Source: Phymorhynchus buccinoides
Taxonomy: Eukaryota; Mollusca; Gastropoda; Neogastropoda; Raphitomidae
Length of the DNA stretch: 64,000 nucleotides
Direction of reading: 5' to 3'
Assembly: GCA_017654935.2 (NCBI GenBank)
Contig: CM065683.1
Span: forward strand, 1,468,799-1,532,798
Positions 47,461 through 57,543 of the stretch are shown one piece after another. Under the pieces are notes generated by a model. It searched no databases. It saw only the letters and a list, made by a program, of their open reading frames with translations, and was not told the origin of the DNA. The position numbers and the translations under genes are program-made. Position 1 is the first letter of the stretch, and the number at the start of each line of letters is the position of its first letter.

Positions 47461-48806
47461 GCGTTTGTAAATAATAAAAGATGGTGGGAACAATACTGGA
47501 GGCAATACCCGGAGGCAGTGCTTAACCAGTAAAGTCCCGATCTTTTTTTAAAAATACAGATATGTGCAGCAGTAACCACGCCTCGGATAAACCACATCGG
47601 GTATGGCACCGCCACAATGACTAGAGTTTTTTGGTTATACCATCATACAAAGCTGTGCCTTCCTTTATCATCGGGAAATAAGTAGATAAGATTACGTGAA
47701 AGAGCTAATTACCGCCCAACACTATCTGAACTCTGGATTAGATTGATTTTCAACAGATTGGTTGAAAAAGCAACAACTATAGCAGACACAACAATGCTCT
47801 CTCTCTCTCTCTCTCTCTCGCTCACACACACACACAGCAACCTTTGGACTTTCTTTTGTTGTTGTTGTTGTGGCTAATGCATGGAAATCAGAGGCAGGGA
47901 CTGATCAAAATTGTAATCAAGGTTGTTTTTGTTTTTTTGCTGTCCCATCTTCTGGGCCGTACAGTGGCGTTGCTCCCACGCCGCTCATTCCGAGTCCCAA
48001 CTCGCAGCCACACCTCCGCACGTTCAGGTTGTAGAATCCGAGACCAGCAGTCCAACAGGAGCGAATCTATGTTAGGCCGTCAGGAGGCAACCAACCGAGG
48101 AGACACTGCACTGCTGCTGAGTCACTTCTTTTTTTTGTTCTTTTTTTTTTTGCACTGCTGCTGAGTCACTTCGGTGGAGTTCAGTGGAGCCTGTTCAGGA
48201 CACCACCTACTGAGCCCCCTACTGACGACAATAATCTCTTGTAATTGTAATGAAGTTTGCCAGAAACTATTTGACTGACAGCCGACATACAGCTAACGAT
48301 CTCTGGTACTCACTTTGGTGGGTCTTCTGCTGGGTCGTCTTGGGCACGAACACTGACCACAAAGAAAAGAGAATGTTAGAATTAGTTTTTCATAAGTCAA
48401 CCCACCATATAAGGGCATATATCAACACCTTCAAAAGGGTCAATTACGTGCAAGAGAGAGATTTTACACCATCTTGCTTGCAAATTTCATAACAATCGTT
48501 GAAGCACAGGACAATTTGCAACAGGATTGATAAGACCTTTGCTTTGTGGACGGCAAGCTTTGTATTTGATTTGACCCTTCTTCCAGATGACTTCTCTTTC
48601 ATAAAGCAGACATTTCTTACTGAAGAAAGAAAATGGTGAAAGATATGATTATTTTTCCTAGTTAGGATTCTCACCTTGAGGGATACAATAACAAAACATA
48701 ACAAAATGGCACAATACCAAAACAGAACAAAATGGCACAATACCAAAACAGAACTAAACGGCACAATACCAAAACAGAACAAAACCATCCACAAACGGTA
48801 CAATAC
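47461..48806. other. PAN2 intron; TC/CA repeats and small duplications
   Basis: (TC)n/(CA)n at 47793-47836, a 24-bp duplication around GCACTGCTGCTGAGTCACTTC (48106 and 48152) and ACAATACCAAAACAGAAC-type repeats of about 28 bp at 48700-48805. No gene. Confidence 0.65.
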
Positions 48807-49066
48807 CAATCTTCTCCACTGCCCTCTTCTCCCTCCTTCTCTGCTGATTCTGGTTCCGGTTCCGGTTCTGGTTCTGCCTTGTTCTCCTCCTTCTTCTTTC
48901 CCCGCTTGTTCTTGCGCTTCTTGCGGCTGGTGCTGCTGCTTTCCGCTTTCTTCTCGGGCGTGGTGGCTGCGCCTGGGAGTGGGGATGTTTCTGCGGCAGG
49001 CGCTTCTTCTGCCTCCTTGGCAGGAGAGCCAGCGTCCGGAGTGACATCCACTTCATAGCACGTTTC
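48807..49066 (-). CDS. PAN2: PAN2 exon (variable charged insert in UCH-like domain), 260 bp
   Basis: Acceptor GTGTGCAG at 49067-49074, donor GATTG|GTATTG. It encodes ETCYEVDVTPDAGSP, an Ala/Glu-rich stretch, then RKKRKNKRGKKKEENKAEP and an acidic EP repeat, ending EKEGEEGSGED. It joins in phase 0 to the exon before (...INS) and leaves two bases completing a Trp codon with the next exon (KMVSIV). The start corresponds to the segment after the PAN2 helix RFxLxQL; the lysine-rich and acidic tract is a lineage-specific, low-complexity insert absent from the vertebrate form and is probably a disordered loop. Repeated GGAACC/GGTTCC units near 48855 show slippage. Confidence 0.88.
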
Positions 49067-49204
49067 CTGCACACCGCATTCCAGAGAGTGGGGATGTACA
49101 CTGGGCACGGCATCTCCACAATAAACACATTATAGCCCAGTCCGCCAGAATAGCTGACACACAGACAGACACACACACAGAGGACAGACAGACGGACAGA
49201 CAGA
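49067..49204. other. PAN2 intron remainder
   Basis: Short stretch with CAGA/CACA repeats from about 49155. Confidence 0.6.
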
Positions 49205-49318
49205 CAGACACTCACAGAGTTGATCTGTTGGATGAGGAAGCGTGCCAGGAAGGTATGAGGGTCAGGAGGTTGGCCTGACCTTTCAACTCCTCAGACAGAC
49301 AGACACACAGACAGACAG

Positions 49319-49361
<43 letters not shown>

Positions 49362-49654
49362 CACTCACACAGAGTTGATCTGTTGGATGAGGAAGCGGTG
49401 CCAGGAAGGTATGAGGGTCAGGAGGTTGGCCTGACCTTTCAACTCCTCAGACAGACAGACACACAGACAGACGGACAGACAGACGGACAGACAGACAGAC
49501 ACTCACAGAGTTGATCTGTTGGATGAGGAAGCGGTGCCAGGAAGGTATGAGGGTCAGGAGGTTGGCCTGACCTTTCAACTCCTCAGACAGACAGACAGAC
49601 AGACAGACGGACAGACAGACAGGCAGACAGACAGATGGACAGACAGACACTCAC
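49205..49654. repeat. Donor-side tandem copies of a PAN2 exon half with (AGAC)n
   Basis: Three extra copies (about 49214-49290, 49366-49449, 49504-49588) of the last about 78 bp of the exon at 49655-49804, including its donor AACTCT|GTGAGTG, separated by AGAC repeats. The copy at 49231 lacks one G. Confidence 0.95.
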
Positions 49655-49804
49655 AGAGTTGATCTGTTGGATGAGGAAGCGGTGCCAGGAAGGTATGAGG
49701 GTCAGGAGGTTGGCCTGACCTTTCAACTCCTCAGACTCTGTCAGCAGAAGGCCCAGGGCAGCCGCCTCACTCAACGTGCGAAACGCTCGCAGGAAGTTCT
49801 TGGC
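49655..49804 (-). CDS. PAN2: PAN2 exon (UCH-like domain), 150 bp
   Basis: Acceptor TTGGTTTTCAG at 49805-49815, donor AACTCT|GTGAGTG. An exact 50-codon exon in phase 0 encoding AKNFLRAFRTLSEAAALGLL and a C-terminal part with LIPSWHRFLIQQINS. It matches the PAN2 stretch (S)NFLRAFRTIPEASALGLIL...LxxLIQRWNRFIL, the helical part of the UCH-like domain, nearly residue for residue. It follows the exon ending KKGEACQ. The 3' half with the donor is copied three more times downstream. Confident assignment; intact frame. Confidence 0.95.
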
Positions 49805-49864
49805 CTGAAAACCAACACACACCAAACACAGACAGCATCTTACTCAGCGCTGGACAATTAGCAG

Positions 49865-50062
49865 CTTAGGACGCACATTTGAACGCCAGGGGGCAATCAA
49901 ACCAGTAGGGGCTTAGCGCGTGATATTCTTAGTTGGGCGTAGTGAGAGAGAGAGAGGGAGGGACTAATCTCTTTCTCTCTCTCATTACGCCCAACTAAGA
50001 ATATCACGCGCTAAGCCCCTACTGGTTTGATTGCCCCCTGGCGGTCAAATCAGCGTCCTAAG
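49865..50062. mobile_element. Foldback element (hairpin MITE) in a PAN2 intron
   Basis: Two arms of about 93 bp, 49865-49957 and 49969-50062, are nearly perfect reverse complements: CTTAGGACGC, GCCAGGGGGCAATCAAACC, AGTAGGGGCTTAGCGCGTG and ATTCTTAGTTGGGCGTA, ending in a GA-rich tip with a loop of about 11 bases. Non-coding. No clear target-site duplication. Confidence 0.92.
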
Positions 50063-50228
50063 TTGACCATCGATTCCCCTTACATGCGTTTGGGACGTCA
50101 TTCAACTGAGTTTTAAAAAATGGGGGACCAATTTCTGAAAAAAATGATGTGATGATGCATGAGAAAATCCAGCATGGTGAACAGTTCTATTTATAGCGTG
50201 GAGCTCTCCCTCTCATTGTAGTACATAC

Positions 50229-50906
50229 CTGACAGGCCTCTCCCTTCTTGGTGTCCAGCATGGTGAAGAGGAAGCCCAGCTCACAGGCCAGACAGAACTC
50301 CTGCTGATAGATGTGGCTCTCCCTCTCACTGTAGTACATACCTGGCAGGCCTCTCCCTTCTTGGTGTCCAGCATGGTGAAGAGGAAGCCCAGTTCACAGG
50401 CCAGACAGAACTCCTGCTGATAGATGTGGCTCTCCCTCTCACTGTAGTACATACCTGGCAGGCCTCTCCCTTCTTGGTGTCCAGCATGGTGAAGAGGAAG
50501 CCCAGCTCACAGGCCAGACAGAACTCCTGCTGATAGATGTGGCTCTCCCTCTCACTGTAGTACATACCTGGCAGGCCTCTCCCTTCTTGGTGTCCAGCAT
50601 GGTGAAGAGGAAGCCCAGTTCACAGGCCAGACAGAACTCCTGCTGACAGATGTGGCTCTCCCTCTCACTGTAGTACATACCTGACAGGCCTCTCCCTTCT
50701 TGGTGTCCAGCATGGTGAAGAGGAAGCCCAGTTCACAGGCCAGACAGAACTCCTGCTGATAGATGTGGCTCTCCCTCTCACTGTAGTACATACCTGGCAG
50801 GCCTCTCCCTTCTTGGTGTCCAGCATGGTGAAGAGGAAGCCCAGTTCACAGGCCAGACAGAACTCCTGCTGACAGATGTGGCTCTCCCTCTCACTGTACT
50901 ACATAC
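50229..50906. repeat. Donor-side 113-bp minisatellite from a PAN2 exon
   Basis: Six exact-length copies (6 x 113 = 678 bp). On the minus strand each copy holds the last about 90 bp of the exon at 50907-51035 (CAGGAGTTCTGTCTGGCCTG to GAGGCCTGCCAG), the donor GTATGTAGTACAGTGAG and AGGGAG, then re-enters the exon at GCCACATCTATCAG. Copies differ at only a few positions, so the expansion is recent or homogenised. Confidence 0.97.
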
Positions 50907-51035
50907 CTGGCAGGCCTCTCCCTTCTTGGTGTCCAGCATGGTGAAGAGGAAGCCCAGCTCACAGGCCAGACAGAACTCCTGCTGACAGATGTGGCTCAGC
51001 AGCGCGGCTCGCAGTGGCTCCACGAAGTACAGCAC
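50907..51035 (-). CDS. PAN2: PAN2 exon (UCH-like domain), 129 bp
   Basis: Acceptor CACACCTGTGTGCAG-type (TGTGTGCAG, 51036-51044), donor TGCCAG|GTATGT. An exact 43-codon phase-0 exon: VLYFVEPLRAALLSHICQQE then FCLACELGFLFTMLDTKKGE and ACQ. It is almost identical to PAN2 VLYFLEPVRxxxxxHxCxxEFCLACELGFLFHML, the most conserved part of the UCH-like domain and a diagnostic signature of this protein. It joins the exon ending NAMLQ at 54303. Its 3' two-thirds plus donor are tandemly copied six times (50229-50906). Confidence 0.96.
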
Positions 51036-51045
51036 CTGCACACAC

Positions 51046-51302
51046 CATGCACGCCCAGCGTAAAACTTAGGTTCCTGTTTCTATGGGCATAAAGGGAGAG
51101 GGGGAGGGGGAGGGGTGGCTAGGAAGGAGAAGAGGGAGGCGAGTAGGGCTTTTTTACAAATAGTTCCTCTACGTTCTGGAAGTTTGGTGTTTGGTCTAAC
51201 CATATTTGTTTTGAAAGGTGCATAACGGAGAACAACGCATCTGCGCTCATGAATTGACAGGAAACCGAGCAAGCAATGATTAAGTGTGTGCTGTCTACTA
51301 CA

Positions 51303-51333
<31 letters not shown>

Positions 51334-51480
51334 CAACATTTAGGCACCTACTTTTCTCAAAGTGACAAAACCTAAGTCTGTTCTGTGCGAGGCTTGCAAT
51401 TGCTTTCATGAAGCTGGGTCAGGTGTCTGACTTGACTGCTTTCCCTTCTTCCTCTTATAATAATTTTTTTACATCGACTG
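51046..51480. other. PAN2 intron with dispersed repeat at 51150-51265
   Basis: Includes the repeat shared with 46975-47240 and a (GT)n at 51302-51327. No gene. Confidence 0.6.
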
Positions 51481-51486
51481 TCTAAG

Positions 51487-51600
51487 AAGCCTTGATAGCT
51501 CAATAGGTAAAGCGGCGCGTCCGCAAATCAGTAGGTCGCAGCACGCACCTCTACACACGTCCGTGGTCGCGGGTTCGAGTCGGCCCCTCGCCACGTTTTT
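51487..51600 (+). mobile_element. tRNA-derived SINE head
   Basis: A-box TAGCTCAATAGG (51496-51507) and B-box GGGTTCGAGTC (51571-51581) on the plus strand, followed by T/G-rich sequence. The A-B distance is longer than in a tRNA, and no cloverleaf acceptor stem pairs, so it is a SINE and not a tRNA gene. Confidence 0.7.
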
Positions 51601-52250
51601 TTGGGTTTTTTTTTTGGGGGGGGGGGGGTCATCATCTTTTTTAAAGGAGAGGGGAGTGGGCGGAAGGGAGGGGGCACCACCACATATTTTTGGTCTTTTT
51701 TCTTCATTATTTACATCTAACCAGTTCTTCTTCTTCTTCTTCTTTTTCTTCTTCGATCGCTCAGACAGGTTCCTATCAATTATGAACGCAGATGCTTCAT
51801 TCTGATAATTTACTCTTTCTTCATTCTTTAAGGTAGATAATCCAATGACAGAAACAAAGTTAATTGAGGCATTTTTCTGTTTATTGATGAATTAGCTTCT
51901 CTAACAGGGATAAACGCAGAAGGTGTGGGAGGGTGGGGGTGGAGGGAGAGGGAGGCTTTTAGAACACACGTCAGAACTAGCACAGCCTTAGAACAAACTC
52001 ACATCAGTGTGCTCCAAGATTACAAGCTTTGATTTCCAAACTTCGCAGGTTCAGCGCCCTTTGGGTCCACAACTGTTGGTTGTCCTGGAATTCATGCCCC
52101 ATTTCCCCAATATACTCCAAAAACCGGAAGCATCATTTTTGGGCAAACAAAACCCAAAATGACATTGCTTTTTTGCCGAAAAAGTCTTGTCCGCTGAAAA
52201 AACAACAACTAAATTTAGTTATTCTAATGCTGTTTTAGGGATTCAATTAC
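51601..52250. other. PAN2 intron, no recognisable gene
   Basis: T/G homopolymer runs at 51594-51628 and a TTC run at 51725-51755; otherwise nothing recognised. Confidence 0.55.
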
Positions 52251-52445
52251 AAAAAAAGCTTCAGCGTTACCCCCTGGACCCCTACTAGGGGCCTTCTGCG
52301 GCCCCCAGACCCCCGCTTTTTCAGCTTTTTTTTACTTTTCCAATTCCCATGACTGAAAAACTGAATTCAAGATAATCAACCCAAACTCAACACTGTACAT
52401 CAAGATCAAGAATTTTGGACCACTAGGCCTCGCGGCCTCTTAATG
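52251..52445. mobile_element. Possible MITE fragment
   Basis: ACCCCCTGGACCCCTACTAG and CTTCTGCGGCCCCCAGACCC are motifs of small non-autonomous elements like those at 22999 and 63152. Ends not defined. Confidence 0.35.
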
Positions 52446-52676
52446 TGTCCTTTCTCATATTTTGTTCTTTTATTGTTATTAGTTGGCAAGGCTAACGAGA
52501 GAGAAAGATAGTGTGTGTGTGTGTGTGGAGGGGGGGGGGGGGGTGATCGTGTTTATATTGTTCCATTTTGCTGCTTTTGTTTGTATTAGGTATGTGATCT
52601 GTTTGCAACACTCACTGTCTGTCTCTCTGCTTTTCTGTCTGACTATACATCTGACTCTCTCTCTCTCTCTCTCTCC

Positions 52677-52713
<37 letters not shown>

Positions 52714-53070
52714 GCTCTCCCAGTCTCCCTTCACTCTGTCTCTCTTCCTTCATCTGCCTTCATGACTTCTCCTTGTATGTCAACATCCGTGCCCTTGTTT
52801 CCATATTTATTGAACTTCTGTGGTTTTCAATTATGTGTGTATCATATTTTGGTTATCAGTTATTAGTATTTAATTTATGTTAGCTAACTTTAACATTATG
52901 TTGTGTGCATGTGTGTGTGTGTGTGTGTGCGTGCGTGCGTGTGCGCGTGCATGTGTGTAGATGTAGACGTTTTGAAGAGGGTGTGGCCTGTCTAAGAGTA
53001 TCTGTTCATTTTATGTACTGTTAATATGTGTGTTAGTTTATAATATGTTTTTATCCCCACGCACAAGATG
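52446..53070. repeat. PAN2 intron with GT, TC and GT/GC microsatellites
   Basis: (GT)n at 52511-52526, a G-run at 52529-52543, (TC)n at 52655-52709 and (GT)n at 52908-52930. No gene. Confidence 0.85.
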
Positions 53071-53120
53071 AATTCTTCTTGCTATGAAGCCAATAAATAG
53101 ATTGATTGATTGATTGAGGC
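53071..53120 (+). mobile_element. Possible LINE 3' end with (GATT)n tail
   Basis: GCTATGAAGCCAATAAATA is followed by four GATT units, a pattern typical of the 3' ends of some LINEs with short repeat tails. No coding part is attached. Confidence 0.4.
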
Positions 53121-53274
53121 TATGACGATTTTAGAGTATGCATCAATTAAACTGATATCTTAATTCTGTACATAGCGAGCTTTCATATTTATTTCAACAC
53201 TTCCTCAGGCTTCATGATCAATCGACAAAAACTTAAGTCAGGTGAACATTGGGAAAAAGGCAACAATATCTCAC

Positions 53275-54302
53275 TGACCTGTAGCATGGCGTTGCAGTAG
53301 GAGTTGTGTTCGGTGCCAAGGCAATACTATACAATAATATGACACAACGACGAAACAAGCTGCCTCGTACGGACCTGTAGCATGGCATGACAGTAGGAGT
53401 TGTGTTCGGTGCCAAGGCAATACTATACAATATGACACAACGACGAAACAAGCTGCCTCGTACGGACCTGTAGCATGGCATGACAGTAGGAGTTGTGTTC
53501 GGTGCCAAGGCAATACTATACAATATGACACAACGACGAAACAAGCTGCCTCGTACGGACCTGTAGCATGGCATGACAGTAGGAGTTGTGTTCGGTGCCA
53601 AGGCAATACTATACAATATGACACAACGACGAAACAAGCTGCCTCGTACGGACCTGTAGCATGGCATGACAGTAGGAGTTGTTGTGGTCGGTGCCAAGGC
53701 AATACTATACAATATGACACAATAATATAACACAACGACGAAGCAAGCTGCCTTGCACTGACCTGTAGCATGGCGTTGCAGTAGGAGTTGTTGTGTTCGG
53801 TGCCAAGGCAATACTATACAATATGACACTATAATATGACACAATGACGAAGCAAGCTGCCTTGCAATGACCTGCAGCATGGCGTTGCAGTAGGAGTTGT
53901 TGTGTGTTGTGTTCAGTGCCAAGGCAATACTATGCAATACTATAATATGACACCATGACGAAGCAAGCTGCCTTGCACTGACCTGTAGCATGGCGTTGCA
54001 GTAGGAGTTGTTGTGTTCGGTGTCAAGGCAATACTATACAATACTATAATATGACACAATGACGAAGCAAGCTGCCTTGCACTGACCTGTAGCATGGCGT
54101 TGCAGTAGGAGTTGTTGTGTTCGGTGTCCAAGGCAATACTATACAATACTATAATATGACACAATGACGAAGCAAGCTGCCTTGCACTGACCTGTAGCAT
54201 GGCGTTGCAGTAGGAGTTGTTGTGTTCGGCGGTCAGTGCCAAGGCAATACTATGCAATACTATAATATGACACAATGACGAAGCAAGCTGCCTTGCACTG
54301 AC
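53275..54302. repeat. Donor-side 90-112-bp minisatellite from a PAN2 exon end
   Basis: About ten copies. On the minus strand each has AACTCCTACTGCAACGCCAT, GCTACAG, the donor GTCAGTGCAAGGCAGCTTG and a GTGTCATATTATAG stretch. The copies at 53370-53700 form a subtype with GTCCGTACGAGG and TGTCATG in place of CAACGCCATG. This is the end (NSYCNAMLQ) and donor of the exon at 54303-54457. Confidence 0.96.
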
Positions 54303-54457
54303 CTGCAGCATGGCGTTGCAGTAGGAGTTGTTGTGTTCGGCGGTCAGCCCGGCAAAGTTGGTCTTGTTGTAGTGACGGAAGTCAAAGTCGTCCAGCTTGG
54401 TATAGCGCATCAGCATCCGCTGGTACTCCTTTGGAACCGTCTTGAAAGGGTCGTCAC
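54303..54457 (-). CDS. PAN2: PAN2 exon (start of UCH-like domain), 155 bp
   Basis: Acceptor AATCATCAG at 54458-54466, donor CTGCAG|GTCAGTGC. After completing a Gly codon it encodes DDPFKTVPKEYQRMLMRYTK, LDDFDFRHYNKTNFAGL and TAEHNNSYCNAMLQ. This matches PAN2 ...DFDFxHYNKTLFAGLxxxxxNxYCNxMxQ. The last motif occupies the place of the ubiquitin-protease Cys box (NTCYxNSLLQ); the catalytic Cys position holds Ser here, as expected for PAN2, whose UCH-like domain is inactive and structural. It joins in phase with exons on both sides. Donor copies lie at 53275-54302 and partial acceptor copies at 54586-54830. Confidence 0.95.
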
Positions 54458-54480
54458 CTGATGATTAAAAACAACATTAT

Positions 54481-54840
54481 AATAAGGAAGGAAGGAGGGA
54501 AGGAAGGAAGGAAGGAAGGAAGGAAGGAAGGAAGGAAGAAAGGAAGGAAGGAAGGAAGGAAGGAAGGAAGGAAGGAAGGAAGGAAAGTCAGTCATCCAGC
54601 TTGGTACAGCTCATCAGCATCCGCTGGAACTCTTGAATGGGTCATCACCTGCAGTTAAAACAGAGAATCATAAAAAGAAAGGAAGGAAGGAAGGAAGGAA
54701 GAAAGGAAGGAAGAAAGGAAGGAAGTCAAAGTCATTCAGCTTTGTACAGCATATTAACACATTGTACTCCTTGGGTGCTGTCTTGAAGGGGGCGTCACCT
54801 GCCTGCCGTTGAAAAACAAATCATCACGATACTGTACTGG
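54481..54840. repeat. (GGAA)n with two acceptor-side partial copies of a PAN2 exon
   Basis: GGAA repeats at 54486-54585 and 54680-54722, separated by partial copies of the exon start and acceptor of 54303-54457 (54593-54652 and 54727-54800). Both copies have indels relative to the exon. Confidence 0.9.
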
Positions 54841-55960
54841 AAACATATGACAGTGATAGTTGGTTGACATAAATTGAAGTACACTTAACACAAAGCCGGA
54901 TTACACAAAATATCGGTTAACTCACAAAAACCTGTTTGAATGGATGACAGCCTTCTTTATTATTACTTAAAAAAGATTGTTTTTCACACAAACGTTTTCC
55001 CAGGACAACGCAAAATACGGTTAGCATACAAACAAAAACTTGGTCTGACTGTCATTTATCACATTGAGGTTTGCACTGATCGCACAAAATGAAGCTGGAG
55101 CCGCCAAATATTCCATTACAAACTTTGCAAAATCCATCACGAAGCTTATCTACTGCACCTTTGTTCATGTGCTAGTCAGGAAGTCGGAAGTCAAAAGGTA
55201 TGAAGTATGCATGCGTATTCTCAAATCCTGCAGTTTGTTGTCTGCAACGTTTGCTGGTTCAGTTGCCGAACTTCAGTTTCCAATTTGCACTCAAAATACA
55301 ATTTACATTGAAACACTGCCATTCATAGTTTTGAAGCAATTAGTTTGAGCCTTAAAGTTAAACAATTTATTCTCAGACTTAAGAAGCATGAGATTTTTTC
55401 CTGACTGTAAACGAAGGCTGGACAGAAGACAAGGCTTGCACAGGCCTCCAAGCAAGGCTTGATACTTGAACCAATGAGTGCTTTCGACCTAAGATCATTG
55501 GATGTGTCTGAGCCAATCAAAAAGCGATTTGCATTTTATCTCTTCCGGAACCTCCATTATCGACTTGATGCTGTGCACAGGAAAATCTGACCATGTTTCA
55601 TCGAAATTCGCGAAGAACAGTCTTTGAAGAGGATTAATAATTGATCGCGATAATATTTGGTGTTGCTATCTTCTACTTCTTGATAATTAAACGGATAAGC
55701 TCTCACCAATGGAAGGTATGTATGCGTGTTTCCAAGTTAAGCTGGTGCCAAGCTTACCAATCGCTAGCGCAACATGCGTGAACGACTAGATGCACCTCCC
55801 CGATCGGCTTCAGGTTGTTTTTACAGCAATTTTGACGGAATTTTTTTAACATGAAATACGGTTAACGGACACAAAAATCTCTGTCCCTAAAGTTTTGCAT
55901 AAAACATACTCCACTGTATAACATCTTTTCTGACACCACTCCCCCCACCCTTCCGTCTTC
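54841..55960. other. PAN2 intron, no recognisable gene
   Basis: Unique-looking sequence of ordinary composition, the longest repeat-free stretch of the locus. Confidence 0.55.
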
Positions 55961-55964
55961 ACAG

Positions 55965-56623
55965 CATACCATGGTGCAGAAAGAGTTAAGCTCACAGCAT
56001 ACCATGGTGCAGAAAGAGTTAAGCTCACAGCATACCATGGTGCAGAAAGAGTTAAGCTCACAGCATACCATGGTGCAGAAAGAGTTAAGCTCACAGCATA
56101 CCATGGTGCAGAAAGAGTTAAGCTCACAGCATACCATGGGGTAGAAAGAGTTAAGCTCACAGCATACCATGGTGCAGAAAGAGTTAAGCTCACAGCATAC
56201 CATGGTGCAGAAAGAGTTAAGCTCACAGCATACCATGGTGCAGAAAGAGTTAAGCTCACAGCATACCATGGTGCAGAAAGAGTTAAGCTCACAGCATACC
56301 ATGGTGCAGAAAGAGTTAAGCTCACAGCATACCATGGTGCAGAAAGAGTTAAGCTCACAGCATACCATGGGGTAGAAAGAGTTAAGCTCACAGCATACCA
56401 TGGTGCAGAAAGAGTTAAGCTCACAGCATACCATGGTGGTAGAAAGAGTTAAGCTCACAGCATACCATGGGGTAGAAAGAGTTAAGCTCACAGCATACCA
56501 TGGTGCAGAAAGAGTTAAGCTCACAGCATACCATGGTGCAGAAAGAGTTAAGCTCACAGCATACCATGGTGCAGAAAGAGTTAAGCTCACAGCATACCAT
56601 GGTGCAGAAAGAGTTAAGCTCAC
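55965..56623. repeat. 33-bp minisatellite starting at a PAN2 splice donor
   Basis: About 20 copies. On the minus strand the unit is GTGAGCTTAACTCTTTCTGC then ACCATGGTATGCT. The first unit begins exactly at the donor of the exon at 56624-56793 (AG|GTGAGC), so every copy carries a GTGAGC donor hexamer but no exon sequence. Variants have GGTAGAAAG in place of GTGCAGAAAG on the plus strand. Confidence 0.97.
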
Positions 56624-56793
56624 CTCTGCCGATGGGGGACTCAGGCACGCTCAGTTGTCGTGAGACACGGTCGTCCTTGTCCAGTTTGTAAGGGATCTGG
56701 TTGCGTCGTGTTTTGCGGGGGTTGGAGGCAAACAACACATTGTCCATCATCTTGGCTGACCGCACGATTTCTGGGTCCAACGGCTTCGGTCGT
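56624..56793 (-). CDS. PAN2: PAN2 exon (linker before UCH-like domain), 170 bp
   Basis: Acceptor GCGCTGCAG at 56794-56802, donor GCAGAG|GTGAGC. It completes an Arg codon, then encodes RPKPLDPEIVRSAKMMDNVL, FASNPRKTRRNQIPYKLDK and SVPESPIGR, leaving one base of a Gly codon. This matches the PAN2 linker (R)xxxPVDPEIxxxMKxxxxxxYAPNPxxxxRNQxPY...ESPxGR, which follows the PAN3-binding region. In phase with the exons at 57544 and 54457. The donor opens directly into a 33-bp array. Confidence 0.94.
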
Positions 56794-57543
56794 CTGCAGC
56801 GCATTAAAAAACAAAAATATGTTGTTTATGGTCCCTCAATGGTCTTCTCAGGACAGTCCCTGCATCAATGATACCCCCCCCTGCCTGGTTTGAATCAAAT
56901 TGATAGCTACGTTTCCTCAAGTCTGCTCTGTGGCCAGTTAGACAGCAGGGTGTCATTGACAGGCCACACCATGGACATAATACAATACAGTACAGTACAA
57001 TACAACATAATATAATACAACACAATACAGTACAATATAACACAATACAGTACAATACAATACAGTAAAATACAACACAATACAATACAACACAATACAG
57101 TACAATACAACACAACACAATACAACACAATACAGTACAATACAATACAACACAATACAGTACAACACAATACAACACAATACAAGTACAACACACAATA
57201 CCTGTAGACTTTTCTCATCATGCTCTCCGGCCAGTCAGACAGCAGGGTTTCATTGTCAGGCCACACCATGGACACAATACAATACAGTACAGTACAATAC
57301 AACATAATATACATACAACAATACAATACAATACAACACAACACAATACAATACAATACAACACAATACACAACACACAATACAATACAGTACAATACAA
57401 TACAGTACAATACAACACAATACAATACAACACAACACAATACAATACAGTACAACACAATACAGTACAATACAACACAACACAATACAACACAACACAA
57501 TACAGTACAACAAACGACAACACAATACAGTACAACACAATAC
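56794..57543. repeat. PAN2 intron of (AATAC/ACAAC)n with two extra exon-end copies
   Basis: Two more copies of the end of the exon at 57544-57671 lie downstream: 57200-57270 (intact donor AG|GTATTG) and 56910-56985 (diverged). Each is followed by TACAATACAACACAATAC repeats. The duplicated unit is about 345 bp. The array accounts for nearly the whole intron. Confidence 0.93.

Noticed and set aside
50213..51041. Several separate PAN2-like genes or a multi-domain protein with repeated UCH segments
   Set aside because: Each repeat copy includes a splice donor and intron bases, changes frame (113 is not divisible by 3) and lacks a proper acceptor and the exon start; they are intronic duplicates.
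51487..51600. Functional tRNA gene
   Set aside because: A- and B-boxes are present, but the spacing is too long and no acceptor stem pairs; it fits a SINE head.
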